NCBI GenBank assembly: GCA_000697475.1
Contig: JNEU01001124.1
Location: 1 to 26,059, forward strand
Direction of reading: 5' to 3'
Source: Lichtheimia corymbifera B2541
Lineage: Eukaryota; Mucoromycota; Mucoromycetes; Mucorales; Lichtheimiaceae
Length of the DNA: 26,059 nucleotides
Shown: positions 10,854-25,200 of the stretch, piece after piece
Position numbering within the stretch: the stretch's first letter is position 1
Layout of the letters: every line of letters starts with the position of its first letter
Made by a program: the position numbers and the translations under genes
The notes under the pieces: model-generated
Database searches by the model: none
Seen by the model: the letters and a program-made list of their open reading frames with translations, nothing else
Told to the model about the DNA's origin: nothing

Positions 10854-11355
10854 CGAGAGAGATAAAGAGGACACGGATGATAAAGCAAGAACAGACCTCC
10901 GTTCATTTTCATTCTCCCATGATCTATGCACTCCTTGAATAATCCAACAGAGAAGATATGCATCCGATGGTTTGTAATGCATAGGCATATCGTTGCTGCT
11001 GCTGCCGCTGCCCTGAATCGTGTCCGTGGGAGAGGGATATGTGCTGCCTCCAGTCACCATTATCATCACGTATCCATGGTACCTATATCCATTCACCCAC
11101 CAACAAGCAGGGGTTTCCTGTCACCCTTTCACAAGCTTGTGTTGAGTATTGTAGCATCATGGATAACACGTGGAACAAGTACAGGCATCGTTTTTTGATT
11201 GAAGCGCAAAATGATAGTTGTTGGGAATATAATTGATTCTAATATACCGGGATGAAGATACAAAGTTGTGGTAGTGAAGGGGAGTGAACGATCTAGGAAT
11301 CATCGGATGGATGGCAAAGAAAGGGAAGAGCGTGGTTGAATAATAGGGTCCTGTT

Positions 11356-13339
11356 CTATGGAGTGTGGTTCCATACAAGCCCCTCTTTTTGTGTCGACAA
11401 GGTTTTGCGTGAAAGTATGTCTGCAATCTTCTCCCGAACACCACGTTTTCCATGGCTGCCCTTAAGAAACCATTCGACAATCTCACGTTCTGTGGTAAGC
11501 CGGTTATTTGCCTCATCCCCAATAACGGCTTGTCGTACACTCTCCTCAGATGGCAATGCGTATCGAGAAAAAGGATAATGTCGCATATCCAAGTTGGATG
11601 CAAAGGTGAGTTCGTTGGGTGATTGATTGCTGAAATAAAGTTCATCCACATCATCTTCAGAAAGCTCGCTCAGTGCTGGTGGATCCCATACTGGCTTACG
11701 TCGTGGTTTGCTGATAAACATAGCATCAATGCCTTGATCAAAGTCTTGTGTGACCTATTTAGTCCGGTAAGTATCCTGATCATGCATCATTCCACAACTT
11801 GTATACTTGCCATAAACTTTTGGATGAGGTCAAATTCCATTTTTAGACATTCACATAGTGTCATATGTCGTGCTCGGCGTAAACTTGTCAGCGTAACTTT
11901 GAGGCTGGATGGTGATGTGGATAGGAGTTTATGCTTTGTCTCTCGCACCCATGCTGTTGGGGTTTCACGGTCCAATGCTGCCAATATTTCTTCAATGGTA
12001 TCATATTGGAAACATCTAAAATAATACCATTAGCAATAGGAATATCAGCAAAAAGTATCTTGCAACCTTACCTGTCAATGGCATTGCGCAATGCTACAGG
12101 CATCCCAATCTTATCTGCTGATGGTAATGGTTCGACGAATTCTTCAATGATACGGTGGATCACTTCATGGTCTGATGTCTCTAGATCCGTCAGCCGTTCT
12201 TCCAATGCATTTAATCGCCCTGATGGAACATAATGCGTTGCTATTCCAGTATAACTAATCACAAGTGATTATGATAAGCGTCATATGCACTTTTGCCATT
12301 CTTCTCCTTCATTCAAATTTACTTACAATGTATCCACTCCTTGTATCCGACTCCCTGTGAGCGCCAAATAGGTACCAATTTCACCATCGAGTTTTGGGAG
12401 GAAGAAACTTGACCCTGATCCCGGGCACAGACCAATACTTGCTTCTGGCGTGGCAAAGATCGTGCGCTCCGTAGCGATACGAAAGGGACCGTGCACAAAA
12501 AGACCCAATGCACCACCTACTATTCTCCCCTCATACAATATTAGGTATTCCTTTCTCCTCTTTCCGAACCTCCCAACAATACTTACGTGCATATCCATCA
12601 AGGATAGTAATGTAGGGTGTCTGTAACGTCGCAATCATTTGGACCAGCCGATATTTTTCTTGAAAGAATCGCAGTGCATCGGGATCTTTGGCTCTGACTT
12701 TGAGGAGGATATCTACTTACATTCATGAGCATACGTAAAACTTCAAACCAACTTATAGCTTACCGAGAATATCATCGCCTGCACAAAATCGACCTTCACC
12801 AACACCCTTGACAATAATAAACTTTGCAAGTTTTGAAACGTCCCATGCCTGGTAGTAGACAAAAAAGATTTTGAGTATGAATCGGAAAAAGGAACAACCA
12901 GGGTCTGAAACTGATAAGCTTACCTTGAGCTGAGGAGCGATGTTGCGTATCATGGAAAGTGTCAATGCATTGAGCTTTTCAGGTCGATTAAGGATAAACA
13001 TCCGGGCGCCTAGTAGTTTTCTGTGTAAAACTTGGGCCTAAGTATATCTTGTGCTTTCAGGACAAGAGCATCATGAACCAACACCAAAAGACAAGGAGGA
13101 AAAACACACACACGCACACACAAAGAAAGGAGGTCGTCTTACCTGTGGAATACTGGCATCGGCTATTGCTCGAGGTTGAGTTGAGAACTATAAACAATAA
13201 AAGCATGAGTCAATGAGAGAGGTGGAAAGCAAGGAAGAAGCAAAAGAGATGGTCATGTGTGACAATTTACCAAACGCATTCCAGTCTTTTGCATGCCCTG
13301 GTGGAGGAGGAATGTCCGAAATACCCGCATGGAAGGCAT
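11356..13339 (-). CDS. Mitochondrial 3-hydroxyisobutyryl-CoA hydrolase-like protein (possible mS47-type), nine exons, 472 aa
   Basis: An enoyl-CoA hydratase/isomerase (crotonase) superfamily protein of the HIBCH branch, which normally acts in valine breakdown. Exons: 13271-13339, 13143-13187, 12924-13037, 12764-12848, 12587-12712, 12327-12519, 12072-12254, 11811-12015 and 11356-11754; introns 51-105 nt; 473 codons with the stop. The N-terminus (MPSMRVFRTF..., then RLFSTQ) has Arg/Lys and no acidic residue, as in a mitochondrial presequence. Core motifs: FILNRPEKLNAL (52-63), FCAGDD (97-102), GGALGLFVHG after residue 147, FATPEASIG with Glu 172, FFLPKL. Two changes matter: the usual AGGD is AGDD, and the usual P-D-x-G acid eight residues after the Glu is P-G-S-G (Gly 180). 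An extension of about 100 aa follows the crotonase core. These features suggest a non-catalytic role, as for the mitoribosomal homologue mS47. The last intron appears to use a GC donor. Confidence 0.9.
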
Positions 13340-17232
<3,893 letters not shown>

Positions 17233-17696
17233 GATATATAATCCTTGTTGGATTCAATGATCGATCTCCTCCTTCCAATCAACATATCACAACAATACCA
17301 TTCAACACATGGTCTTGCAAGCGTCTGTGCGCAAGCAATCGTCCTGCATTTCCTCAAGTTTTTGTTCTTTACGTATTTCCTCTATCAAACTCACATGCTA
17401 TGCCTCACTCTATGCCCATCTTCCTCCCTTTTTAACTCACCACATTATGCCCTCGCTTTTCTTTTTTTTCTCTTTTTTTCTTCCCAAACATGTGTGCGGC
17501 CAGCAATATTATTCCTCATTATGATATATAGACAACTACTACTCTCTCTCAAGCATCATCAGCAAATAAATCAGCTGTATTTTTTTTTTGCATGTCAAAT
17601 TGATTCATTCCTCCTCCTACTACTACTTCTACTTCACTCGTGGTGCAACCTTTTGATGAGATGGACGGGGTTGTTGTATATCGGGTGTAGCCGTCA
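17233..17696. other. Convergent 3' regions of the zinc-finger and Pom33-like genes
   Basis: T-rich and CT-rich DNA between two stop codons that face each other. A plus-strand AATAAA at 17565-17570 may serve the zinc-finger transcript, giving a 3' UTR of about 350 nt. The open plus-strand frame here (17245-17703) is low complexity and overlaps the end of the opposite gene, so I do not call it. Confidence 0.5.
17565..17570 (+). terminator. Candidate polyadenylation signal AATAAA for the zinc-finger gene
   Basis: AATAAA on the plus strand, about 335 nt after the stop codon at 17232, with T-rich DNA shortly downstream. The distance is long, so an earlier non-canonical signal is also possible. 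Confidence 0.3.
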
Positions 17697-18594
17697 TTAC
17701 TGATGCGCGTATCGGATCAACATGTTGCGGAATGCCGAATAAGTAGGCTTTAAAGGATCAGGGACCTGAGGAGCAATGATGAGATCGAGATCATGGAATG
17801 CTGTGCGTGTATAAGAGCAAGATAAATAACGGAATCGTAAAAAGTGGCCGTGCACAATCAAAGGCAAGAAATGCAATCTACTCTTCTCTTGTTAGTGGAA
17901 GACGTAATTGGATCATGTGGATATAAAACTCCATTACCTCAAGACGCCGAATAATAGCATGCCAGTGATGAATGCGACTTCAATGATAGCGACAAATCGC
18001 ATGCCGGTGCTGTAATTGGTATTTGTCCAAGCTTTGATTTGTTGTTGCAGTTTCTTGTCGTGAATCCAGGTGGTACGAATGTAGGAAAGCGTGTGGAACC
18101 ACGAGTAAGTTGCATACGGGATCAACACGACTGAGTGGAATCAAGATTTGGTTAGCATCCCCATTTTTTCATTTCTGTATTCATGCAAAGCTTACTTGAA
18201 ACACGATTCGAGAGTAACCAGAATAGAGCAAGTCCAAAGTAATGCATATTCTCATCGGTCGCCAATTGTTGCACGTATAACCAGCTTGGTCGTGGCATCT
18301 GAAAATATCCATCATCCATCATCATCATCAGCAACCTATGTCACCATAGAGAAAGGAGACTTACCCCATATGATTTAAACACGACAATGCCATACGATAT
18401 CAAGGCACTCAACAACGTCAATCGGTACAGCAGATTGCTTGGCTGGCCACAGATCGTCAATAGCAGGTAGATCGCTGAACACGCTAACGTCATGACATGG
18501 CCGGTAAACCACACAAACTGAAGAGACTGCCCGTATATTAGTGTGTGACAATGCAAGAGTACACAGTGCTTCACATTACCTTGATTAGCGTCAT
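17697..18594 (-). CDS. POM33: TMEM33/Pom33 family ER and nuclear-pore membrane protein, five exons, at least 217 aa
   Basis: A multi-pass membrane protein of the TMEM33/Pom33/Tts1 family, which shapes the ER and helps distribute nuclear pore complexes. Exons 18580-18594, 18365-18526, 18196-18298, 17938-18130 and 17697-17877; introns 53-66 nt, GT-AG, phases consistent. Hydrophobic segments: about residues 9-31 (starting FVWFTGHVMTL), 37-55, 78-89, 94-111 and 139-157. Family-like features: the SLQFVWFTGH start, the DENMHYFGLALFWLL segment, the PYATYSWFHTLSYIR block, and the final LIVHGHFLRFRY followed by a YTRTAF segment. The fourth exon ends at an AG|GTAATG donor; reading through it gives a premature stop, while splicing restores the family C-terminus. 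The start is uncertain: the family is usually somewhat longer at the N-terminus and the frame is open upstream to about 18675, so a missed first exon is possible. Confidence 0.82.
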
Positions 18595-19194
18595 GACAGG
18601 TTGAATTGGGTCGGATCGGCAACAAGTGGGGTTGATAGGAAGCTGTTTGCGTGGAAGAAAGACTTGATTCGATTCTCCTGAGAAGAGAAGAGCGCGTCAA
18701 ATGAAATCAGCCATTGTGCATGACAATGATAACCCTCTTTGCTTTTCCCCTCCTGCCCCTTCAATGCATACATAACTCTCTCATCATTAGCCTTGCATAA
18801 AGACTCATTCAAGTACACTATAATAATTATAGCTTGTTGATTGACATCCTGCTGACACCGATAAAGCTACAGCGTTTTGGACTTGACTTCTTATGGATAC
18901 AACAGCGCATATCTCCTGTTTATAGAATATTGGACAAAGACGTAAAATTAGTCTCCAATGTCAAAAATAGAATAAAGAAAGATCAGGTTGCACAACTGCA
19001 TCGATCATCTATTCATTCGTTCAACGAGCTGATGAGTGAGGAGAACAAGATGGCATCATGATTGATTTCATTTAACGTATGCTGGTTGGTCAAGGATATC
19101 AAGTTGTGATCATGATCCTGATCATACATAATGATGGAGACACAATGCCTTTATTCGTTGTTGATCTTGTTTGTCCTACGTGTTAAAGAATTTA
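18595..19194. other. Intergenic between the Pom33-like gene and the Helitron-type terminus
   Basis: It contains the promoter of the Pom33-like gene. A plus-strand frame of 75 aa (18834-19061) is present without a recognisable motif or splice context. Nothing else stands out. Confidence 0.4.
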
Positions 19195-19283
19195 TTAGGC
19201 CGCCAACTGGCTCACTTCGCTCGCAAAACGTCGATTTTCTGTGGAACGGCTTATCACTAAGACACTACATGTGCTGCAATGAC
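19195..19283 (-). mobile_element. Second Helitron-type 3' terminus (CTAA-T)
   Basis: Read on the minus strand, this ~85-bp segment is a diverged copy of the terminus at 22038-22118. Both contain CCACAGAAAATCGACGTTT, then GCGAGCGAAG[T/C]GAGCCAGTTGG, and both finish in CTRR followed by T, as expected for a Helitron 3' end (here CTAA with T at 19194). A short stem, GCCA-GT-TGGC, sits 3 nt before CTAA. I estimate about 80 percent identity by eye, with a small gap. It marks either an older non-autonomous Helitron or the distal end of a read-through element. Confidence 0.7.
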
Positions 19284-19310
19284 CCACTCACCCCACTCAC
19301 CCCACAACAT

Positions 19311-19326
19311 ACACACACACACACAC
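19311..19326. repeat. Dinucleotide microsatellite (AC)n
   Basis: Eight AC repeats followed by CAACACC-rich DNA, just inside the second Helitron-type terminus. Confidence 0.75.
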
Positions 19327-19527
19327 ATCAACAACACCCACCAACACCCATCACCAAATAAGATTTGCTTTGCTTATTCCATATTGGTTTATATGTTTTT
19401 TATTTACCTGCAACGTTACGCTTGGAAGTGTGTTGAAAGACGGGTTTCATTTTTTGTATATTTGAAGGGGTAACGCATGAACATGTATTTAATGTAACAT
19501 ATCAGTTGCTTGCTAGATGGCCTCCCT

Positions 19528-20352
19528 TTGACATGCCATTGCACTTTTAACACATTGATTCATGTACTACGATTAACGAAATGTCATTCATAATCATCTA
19601 TCGCTATTGATCATTGTTATATCCTTCAATGGACGCGAACTATTATCGATAGGGAAAGGGGGAGCGAGTGATGTTGTAAAACTGATGCGTCATTGTGATG
19701 CGAGAAAAATGATCCTTTTTTTTACAATATGAAAAAGAAACATTTGTGCATGAGGTACCGCCTGATGTTGACACAGCGAGCGTTCTGTGTCCTCTTTTTC
19801 TTTTGACACCCCCATGCACTTCTATCACACTGAATCATGCACTACGACTAATGAAATTACATTCTCAATCATCCATCGCTATTGATTATTACTCTATTCT
19901 TCAATGAAAGCGATTTATTATCAATAGGGAAAAGGGAGTGAGCAAAGACTGTAAATCTGATACGTCAGTGTGATGCGAGAAAAAGGATCCGTCCTTTGAG
20001 AATCGTTGGGAAGAGTGGGGGAGGGTAGCAAAAGATAAAAGTTATCTGATGCGTCATTATGATGATGGTAGAAAAAAAGATGCTTCCTTTGACAACATGA
20101 AAAAGAAAACGCCCTCGTATTATGAGACATCCACCTGACATGTGATGCAGCTGCCTTTCCGGAATCCGCTTTTTTTGACACGCCCATGCACTTTCATCAC
20201 ATCGATTCATGTAATGCGTTTAACGAAGTATCATTGAGAATCATCCATTCGTCACTTGTTACTGCTATGCTCTTCAATTGAGAGCGATTTGTAATCGATA
20301 GGGGAGGGAGGGGAGCTAACAATGAAGGTAATTTGGTGCATCATTGTGATGC

Positions 20353-20355
<3 letters not shown>
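19528..20355. repeat. Three degenerate tandem repeat units
   Basis: Units start near 19528, 19802 and 20173, each with TTTGACA-n-CCCATGCACTT (first unit variant TGCCATTGCACTT), then TCA-n-CACA-n-TGATTCATG, AACGAA-like text, AATCATCCATCG-like text, TCTTCAAT-n-AGCG, ATCGATAGGG-like text and CTGATGCGTCATTGTGATGCGAG. Spacing is about 275 and 370 bp; the middle unit contains an internal second copy of the GATGCGTCAT...GAAAAAG part. The third unit stops at GATGCGAG, where the others continue with AAAAA and it continues with poly-T. No open reading frame is conserved between the units, so this looks like noncoding satellite-like DNA. Confidence 0.75.

Positions 20356-20394
<39 letters not shown>
20356..20394. 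repeat. Homopolymer tract of 39 T
   Basis: Thirty-nine uninterrupted T on the plus strand at the exact point where the third tandem unit breaks off. It could be a replication-slippage tract, or the poly(A) tail of a retroposed sequence inserted on the minus strand. Length accuracy depends on assembly. Confidence 0.85.
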
Positions 20395-20397
<3 letters not shown>

Positions 20398-22037
20398 ACA
20401 TACAAAGGGCTATCCTAATCTCGTAACCTGTGTTGGTGTACTCGTGCATAAAACATAGCTTTTATTGCTACAGGGCCATACGGGCCTAGATGTAGATGTA
20501 AGCATTTCCCTTTTTCCCTCGCTGCTCTGGGTAATCTTTGTTTACGTATTGACTTCCACACACGCTCCTTCTTTTTGCGCATGAGCCTGGGACCCATGAC
20601 TTAATAATGACACGCCACCCTTATCTCCTACTCCATGAGCCAATACATGTAATGCATCGAGTATAGTTTTTCCTACACTTGGCTATGTGGGCCGAGATTC
20701 AGACAATGGCGCATACCACTTTTTCCCTACTCTGGGTGCTTTTAATGCATCCAACGACCCCTTACATTCTATTGTCCCATCCTATTGAGCTATGGATTCA
20801 TGCATCAACAATCGCTTTTCTTGTTGGGATCCTGTGTTTACGTGTGTGTGAGTGGTGGTGGGGGGATTGACCCCTAGATTTTTAACACGGCGTGTTTTTT
20901 TTTCTTGGCATCCTTTGATTCATGCAGTGACCTTTACACATTTCCGTAACGCCTTGACACCAGTCGTTTATGGATCAACAATGACACATCCTCGCTTGTC
21001 TTCTTCTCACAAAGCAATGGTGGATCATCAATAACGTTTTCTTCCTCCAACTTGTACTATAGTCATTGGAAGCACTTTCCTCTTGTCGTCACTCGTGACA
21101 ATATGAATTTGTGTATTCCCCGTTGCTTATCTCCTCCTCGTACACCAATGAGGGATCAACAATGACACTTTTTTTGTTTGTACACGCGACCATGTAGGTC
21201 GAGGCATACCTTTCGATTCATATTGTCTCCCGCCTGTCACTCGTGATGCTCTTGAATTCATGCATTCATCCCCAACAAATATCTTGTGTTTCTGCAAGGG
21301 ATCCGATAGGTGCGATAAAGTTGACCCATTGTTTTATTTTTCTGTACCCTCTGATGCTGTGAGGATTGATGCATGAATGACGGAACGGTTTTTTTTTCTG
21401 GCGCCTTACGCGGGACCATGCTCACTAAGAAACGATATATAATATTGAGCACGCTCTCTATCTCACGCTCCTTTAACTTCCATCTCTATCCTGGCCACAC
21501 ACACGCACACACACATCATCTTCGGGGGTTCGTATTGCTGGCTCATTCAAGTTATGCTTCTTCCGTGTACTCATTGTAACCATGTCATTGTAGCTGGCCA
21601 CCCTTATCAAGCGTCTTCCCACCATCTCTGGCCCTTGTGCCTTCTTTTGCTGCTCTCAAGTCCAAAGTCCATGCCATTAGCTTTTGTCACTCGCCTCCGC
21701 ATTTTCCCCCTCCCCACTACTATCCACGTAAGCTTATCGTGTTGGTCTCATGTGTCTACTTGGTTATGCTGACATCTTATGTTAGGAGGGATAAAACATC
21801 GGCACAGCCACCACCACCGACGCCCTCCCCTAACCACGGAGAAGCAACGGATGTAGGGTATACCCCTGCGTTCCCTCGGGGTATGTAATGGTCTTTGGGT
21901 ATTGTGATCTTTCATTGTTGATACTGACAACATTCTTTTACTATGGTTCTTATTCCGTGATCTCTTTGGCCTTCGTCTCCTTTTACTTTTGTGGATTACT
22001 TCATCTTATCAATATTCAATTATTTTAATAATAAAGA
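20395..22037. repeat. Noncoding stretch with a degenerate ~170-195-bp periodic motif
   Basis: GGATCAACAATGACAC occurs exactly at 20972-20987 and 21153-21168. Weaker versions lie at about 20603-20613 (AATAATGACAC), 20802-20815 (GCATCAACAATCGC) and 21021-21034 (GGATCATCAATAAC). The main copies are spaced about 170-195 bp apart, which suggests an eroded tandem array. No supported gene is present; the short frames in 21550-21890 are low complexity (CT-rich, Pro runs). The segment lies between the two Helitron-type termini. Confidence 0.4.
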
Positions 22038-22118
22038 CTAGCGCTCCAACTGGCTCGCTTCGCTCGCTAAACGTCGATTTTCTGTGGTAGGGCTTAACAC
22101 CATGTATGCGGCAATGGC
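22038..22118 (-). mobile_element. Helitron 3' terminus (CTAG-T)
   Basis: On the minus strand the element ends ...GCCAGTTGGAGCGCTAG at 22038, with T at 22037. CTRR followed by a host T is the hallmark of Helitron 3' ends. It lies about 230 bp past the stop codon of the Rep/helicase gene in the correct orientation. A short CCA-GT-TGG stem and a GCGAGCGAAGCGAGC direct repeat lie just before the end. The copy at 19195-19283 supports the boundary. Confidence 0.75.
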
Positions 22119-22235
22119 CTTACAATAAGCTCAAATCTATAAGAAATCACATTTGTGTTGGGGCTACATAATAGACACGTATACAATTCATTTAATGTGA
22201 CTTGAGATGCCTTTGGGAATTACAGTATATGCATT

Positions 22236-22271
22236 GGGTATCATTGTGGTTAGGGGTATCATTGTGATTAG
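22236..22271. repeat. 18-bp tandem duplication at the helicase stop codon
   Basis: GGGTATCATTGTGGTTAG (22236-22253) is followed directly by GGGTATCATTGTGATTAG (22254-22271), with one mismatch. The second copy contains the stop codon of the Helitron protein (minus strand, 22268-22270). Confidence 0.85.
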
Positions 22272-25200
22272 CGGAAGACTTCAGGGTATACAATGTTTTT
22301 GGTGATGTGGGATTGTGTATCCTCGTCAAATTCGGCCATGACTTGAAGGTTACGGTAATCAGTAACCCGTGAGAGGGCGACATATAGTTGACCATGAGAA
22401 AAGACTGGAGCAGGAAGGTAAACACCAACTCGTGAGAGTGTTTGTCCTTGGGATTTGTTGATTGTCATGGCAAAAGCCGGGCGCACTGGCAGCTGTTTTC
22501 TGGATAATTCAATAGCGGTACCCTCGATTTTGGCAGAAAGCTTCAACCTTGGAATCAGCACAGTGGTGCCGGCATGAGTGCCAGGGGTTGCGATCTCCGC
22601 TTCAATGTAGTATCGATGCAAGGCACGGCATATAAGTTTGGTACCATTACACAGGCCTTGATCAGGGCGTAAGTTGCGCAAGAGTATAAGCGGCATATTT
22701 TTCTTGAGTGATAGTTGGTGGGCGGGCAATCCTAAAATAACCAATGAGCAAATAGTGAGTGATGAGATGAAGAGGAAGAGGTAGATAATATGGTAATGAT
22801 GATGATGATACAATACCGCTAGGAGTAACCGTGTTCAAAAAGTCAATAGGAATATCATCATGTCGATCATTACTTGTGGGTAATACACTATCAGCACTGA
22901 GATAGTCATATGCTTCGCCAGGAAAAATTTCAGTAGCAACAGCATTAATGCGGTTAACGCAATCGTTGGTGGCTGTGAGAATGGCCGTTTGAGCGAGTTG
23001 GGCAGCATTGGCAGCATTGGTAGTGCGAAGATGGGGGTATACAGTGTCAACCATGTGATATATGTTGGAGCCAGCCAAACATTGAACGTCGCCATCAATG
23101 CGGATGTAATCGGAATTAGGGGAAACTATGAGAGTGAAAAAAATTGGTGAGGATGTTTTATGCATTCAATAAAGGAGAACGAAATGACTTACTTGTGGGG
23201 ATACGGCCTTCGCCAATGTCAAGTAGGTATTGAGCAAATTGGCGTTGTCGATGAGCATGTTGCGAGTTATCATTGAGATTTTGTAGACGCATGTTGATGG
23301 TGAGGTGGTATACCTGTACATGCTGCCAAAGGTAAGATCGGGAGATACTTGCAGCAGTGGTCTGTGCACGGTTACCACGCTGTACGACAGGCAGTGTCTG
23401 ACGAAAATCACCACCAAAGACGACCACTTTACCACCGAAGGGAATATCATTGAGCAACGGATTATGTCTACTCATGATATCACGCAACGTGCGATCCACG
23501 GGTTCAATAGCAAAGCGATTCATCATGGGTGCTTCATCCCAAACGATCAAGGCGGCATTGCGGAGTTGTTGTGCGCGTTCCGTTTGCACTGAGATGCTGC
23601 AGGTGGATCTTTCATTCAAACTTTCTACTGGGATTTTGAACATCGAATGTGCAGTGGCACCATCAAGCAAAAGAAGTGCAGCCACACCCGTAGACGCCAC
23701 AGCAATTGCCGATTGGTCGAGTCGTGTACGAATGTAAGAGAGTAAAGTGTTGTACAAAAACGTCTTTCCGGAACCACCAGGGCCATCGATGAAGTATAAG
23801 CGTTGCTCAGCACTATCGTGTTGCACAGCATTTACAATAGTATCAAAGATGAGTCGCTGCTCAGTATTCAATGCATCAACACGGCTTGCATATTCTTCAG
23901 GTGTAATGCCGCCAGCGGCTGCTGATGATTCTTGTGCATGTGCTGAAGGGAGTGGCTGCTCAAATATGGAGTTGTCAGGTAACGAAGGCATGCCGCGGAT
24001 ATTTTCAAGGGCCATATCTTGCTGTGAAAGTAAGCGCTGGATGTCTCGAAGAGCCTCAGCAATGCAACGGTCCATGTTAACTTCCATGTCATTGGCAATA
24101 TAACACCATTGATAATCGTCACACAAACTTGCGGAGTGGCGTTCCCACAATTCCCCAGGATTGATAGGATTACCAAATGCCAAGATAGTGACAAAGAGTT
24201 GACGTAGCTGATGAGCTGATGTAAAGTGTCCAATGGCTTCTTCCAAGCAATGGTGGTACTCATCATCATCCTCCAAAAGACCACGTGCCTTAGCAGCATC
24301 CACAAATGTGTCATACACGTGACCATCCACTCTACGTAAGTCTTCATAGCTTCGGGGGCCTGGAACCTTATGCAACAACAAACGCAAAGTAAAACGTTCA
24401 GGATCACGTGGGGATACAAATGGCAATCTACCGATGGTGCCACGACCTCTTTGGCGTGGTGCCCAATGGTATGGCGTAGAGTCAGTTTTCCAAACGTAGT
24501 GCAAAGGTATTTCAGGATAGCAATACTGACGTGCGTTTGGATCACGTCTATGGAATGATGATGATTAGTGAAGATTGTGGATAAATAGATGGCATTTGTA
24601 TGCATGAAGACAAAGATAAAACCTACCGATTAAGGTCGAAAAATGCAAGCAAAGTGGTTGGTCGATCCACAGTACGTTGGGCGATTGTTTGAAGGTCCTC
24701 ATTTTCATTGTAGTATACTGCTTGCTGATTTGGTAAATGCAGCAAGAGCAACTGCACAGCAGGAGAGCGATGAAAGAGGCTGAAGGAATACAGGCGCCAT
24801 AAAGCCTCTGAAGCTGAGACATAGCGGGTATCCGTATATTGCTGAATCTCATTGACAACGACGGCTTGTTGTTGTTGTTGTTGTTGTTGCTGCTCATGTT
24901 GTTCCCTGATACTTCGACGCAGGGAGATCAACGCGCGATCGTGGCCTTTGTAGACATATTTGTATAGGTACTTTACGGCATGAACGGAGGAGCATATTTC
25001 GACATTGATATGCGCATTATACTTGGTACATAATACCACGTTATGTGGTACCACCCAACGGTTGTCTAGGGATACGGAAGCTGAGATACGATAACGTCTG
25101 CCATTGTTCGGTCTCCTGTAGCTGGGATATCCAGATATAGCATCGGTTGTCTCTTCAATGAATTCACGTGGGTAGCCTTTACTGCAACGACCATTCACCA

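Larger units (their letters stand above)
9070..11355. other. Long region (2.3 kb) with microsatellites and unresolved coding-like fragments
   Basis: No gene could be assembled. On the minus strand there are suggestive pieces: a possible terminal exon at about 9536-9631 behind a good acceptor (CCTTTACAG); a segment at about 10444-10565 that is open in more than one frame and bounded by GTAAGC and GTGAGT donor candidates; and segments near 10715-10780 and 10880-11080. More than one frame is open in several of them and I could not join them consistently. They may be exons of one minus-strand gene, a decayed gene or chance. Simple repeats: (CAC/CAT)n at 10171-10204, GAGA-rich DNA at 10105-10135 and (GT)n at 10839-10853. 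Confidence 0.35.

Noticed and set aside
17245..17703. Plus-strand frame of 152 aa
   Set aside because: Low-complexity Phe/Leu translation of CT-rich 3' DNA that reaches the end of the opposite Pom33-like gene.
19528..20355. CRISPR-like array
   Set aside because: Only three long, diverged units, no short exact repeats with spacers, and the setting is eukaryotic.
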